Assembly (NCBI GenBank): GCA_009925045.1
Contig: RFQK01000087.1
Span: forward strand, 1-6,840
Source: Methylococcaceae bacterium
GTDB lineage: Bacteria; Pseudomonadota; Gammaproteobacteria; Methylococcales; Methylomonadaceae
Reading direction: 5' to 3'
Length of the DNA stretch: 6,840 nt
A program made the translations under genes and the position numbers. The notes below the pieces were generated by a model. The model made no database searches and was not told the DNA's origin. It saw only the letters and a list, made by a program, of their open reading frames with translations. The stretch's first letter is position 1; each line of letters opens with the position of its first letter. Of this stretch, positions 6,466 to 6,840 are shown in pieces.

Positions 6466-6840
6466 GACTCCAGCCAAACATCGACTCAAGCCCCGGGTCA
6501 TCAAAACGCAAGCGCGCTGACTTCGGTCCAGTGATCACAAGTTCAGCATGGGTCAGCGGCGCCTTCTGCGCGTCCGCAAGCGCCGCGGCGTTGAACTTGA
6601 AGTAGACGCGGGCCTTGACCGGCTGCGAGTTGTCGAAGTCTGGCGTGACCGCGATCATGCCGTCAGCCGGGGTCGATACCGGGTGATTCACGATCACGAA
6701 ACGGCTGTAGACCTTGCGTCCCTTTGCTGTGCCTTTAGAGACCGCCTCGAGGGCAAGGGAACTGATCCCGTCATCCATCGGGGTCGTGTCGATCGTACCG
6801 CGGAAAACGCGTGCGCCATTGCGCTTGACGCGGGTGGCCT
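6440..6840 (-). CDS. Unrecognised protein in GC-rich segment, 5' end outside window
   Basis: The frame is open from the right edge to a TAA at 6440-6442, giving 132 visible residues; the true start is not in the window, and the first in-frame ATG (6776-6778) need not be the start. I do not recognise the family. It looks soluble and rich in beta strands, with alternating stretches such as KVYSRFVIVNHPV, ARVYFKF and AELVITG, then ARLRFDDP and a tail ending SLMPAKPAG. There is no signal peptide, membrane segment or catalytic motif. Most codons end in G or C, which supports this strand as coding. An opposing plus frame from the ATG at 6548 is also open to the edge but reads as an arginine-rich shadow. 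The segment has about 62% GC against about 45% in the rest. A small phage structural protein is one possibility, but no motif proves it. Confidence 0.55.
   Translation of the reverse strand, partial: ATRVKRNGARVFRGTIDTTPMDDGISSLALEAVSKGTAKGRKVYSRFVIVNHPVSTPADGMIAVTPDFDNSQPVKARVYFKFNAAALADAQKAPLTHAELVITGPKSARLRFDDPGLESMFGWSLMPAKPAG

Noticed and set aside
6253..6504. Minus-strand open frame opposite the end of the membrane-protein gene.
   Set aside because: It is antisense to hydrophobic coding sequence, has a basic, featureless translation, and conflicts with the longer minus-strand frame at 6440-6840.
6548..6840. Plus-strand frame from an ATG at 6548, open to the right edge.
   Set aside because: Its translation is arginine-rich and lacks domains, while the opposite strand has the codon bias expected of coding GC-rich DNA. 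It is treated as a shadow, though it cannot be fully excluded because it runs off the window.
1..6840. Search by eye for a CRISPR array, tRNA, insertion-sequence ends, toxin-antitoxin pair or defence operon.
   Set aside because: I saw no regularly spaced repeats, tRNA cloverleaf, transposase motif or recognisable defence gene; apart from the right-hand GC-rich segment the window appears to be ordinary chromosomal DNA.

Overview
The window looks like a chromosomal stretch of a gammaproteobacterium of moderate GC. The evidence is a full-length RapA (an RNA polymerase-associated ATPase typical of this class), a YccA-type Bax-inhibitor-1 membrane protein that matches Escherichia coli YccA in layout and motifs, and an RhlE-type DEAD-box helicase. 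I cannot fix the genus from sequence alone. I see no CRISPR array, tRNA, rRNA, insertion sequence or recognisable defence, toxin-antitoxin or biosynthetic system, and most of the window reads as housekeeping DNA.

Layout. Positions 1-888 (minus) hold the first 296 codons of an rhlE-like helicase that runs off the left edge. Positions 896-3658 (minus) hold rapA, only 7 nt from the helicase, whose ribosome binding site overlaps the rapA stop codon. Positions 3683-3715 hold a strong minus-strand intrinsic terminator. It ends yccA (3743-4411, minus) and lies only about 25 nt ahead of the rapA start. A 76-bp divergent intergenic region then separates yccA from a plus-strand pair: a group II truncated haemoglobin (4488-4871) overlapping by 11 nt a YgjP/DUF45-type zinc metallopeptidase (4861-5580). 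A 180-bp gap (5581-5760) follows, with a possible decayed coding tail on the minus strand and a weak promoter. Next comes a polytopic membrane protein starting MCFSA (5761-6465, plus). From about 6466 to the right edge, base composition jumps to about 62% GC, and an unrecognised minus-strand reading frame (6440-6840, 5' end outside the window) runs convergently into the membrane-protein gene.

How the genes fit together. rapA and rhlE both encode nucleic-acid-dependent ATPases acting on the transcription and RNA machinery, and their spacing implies translation from one message. yccA probably has its own promoter and is separated from rapA by the terminator. The haemoglobin and metallopeptidase genes form a translationally linked pair. 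The right-hand GC-rich segment is the only part that looks foreign to the rest. It could be acquired DNA, an island edge or an assembly junction.
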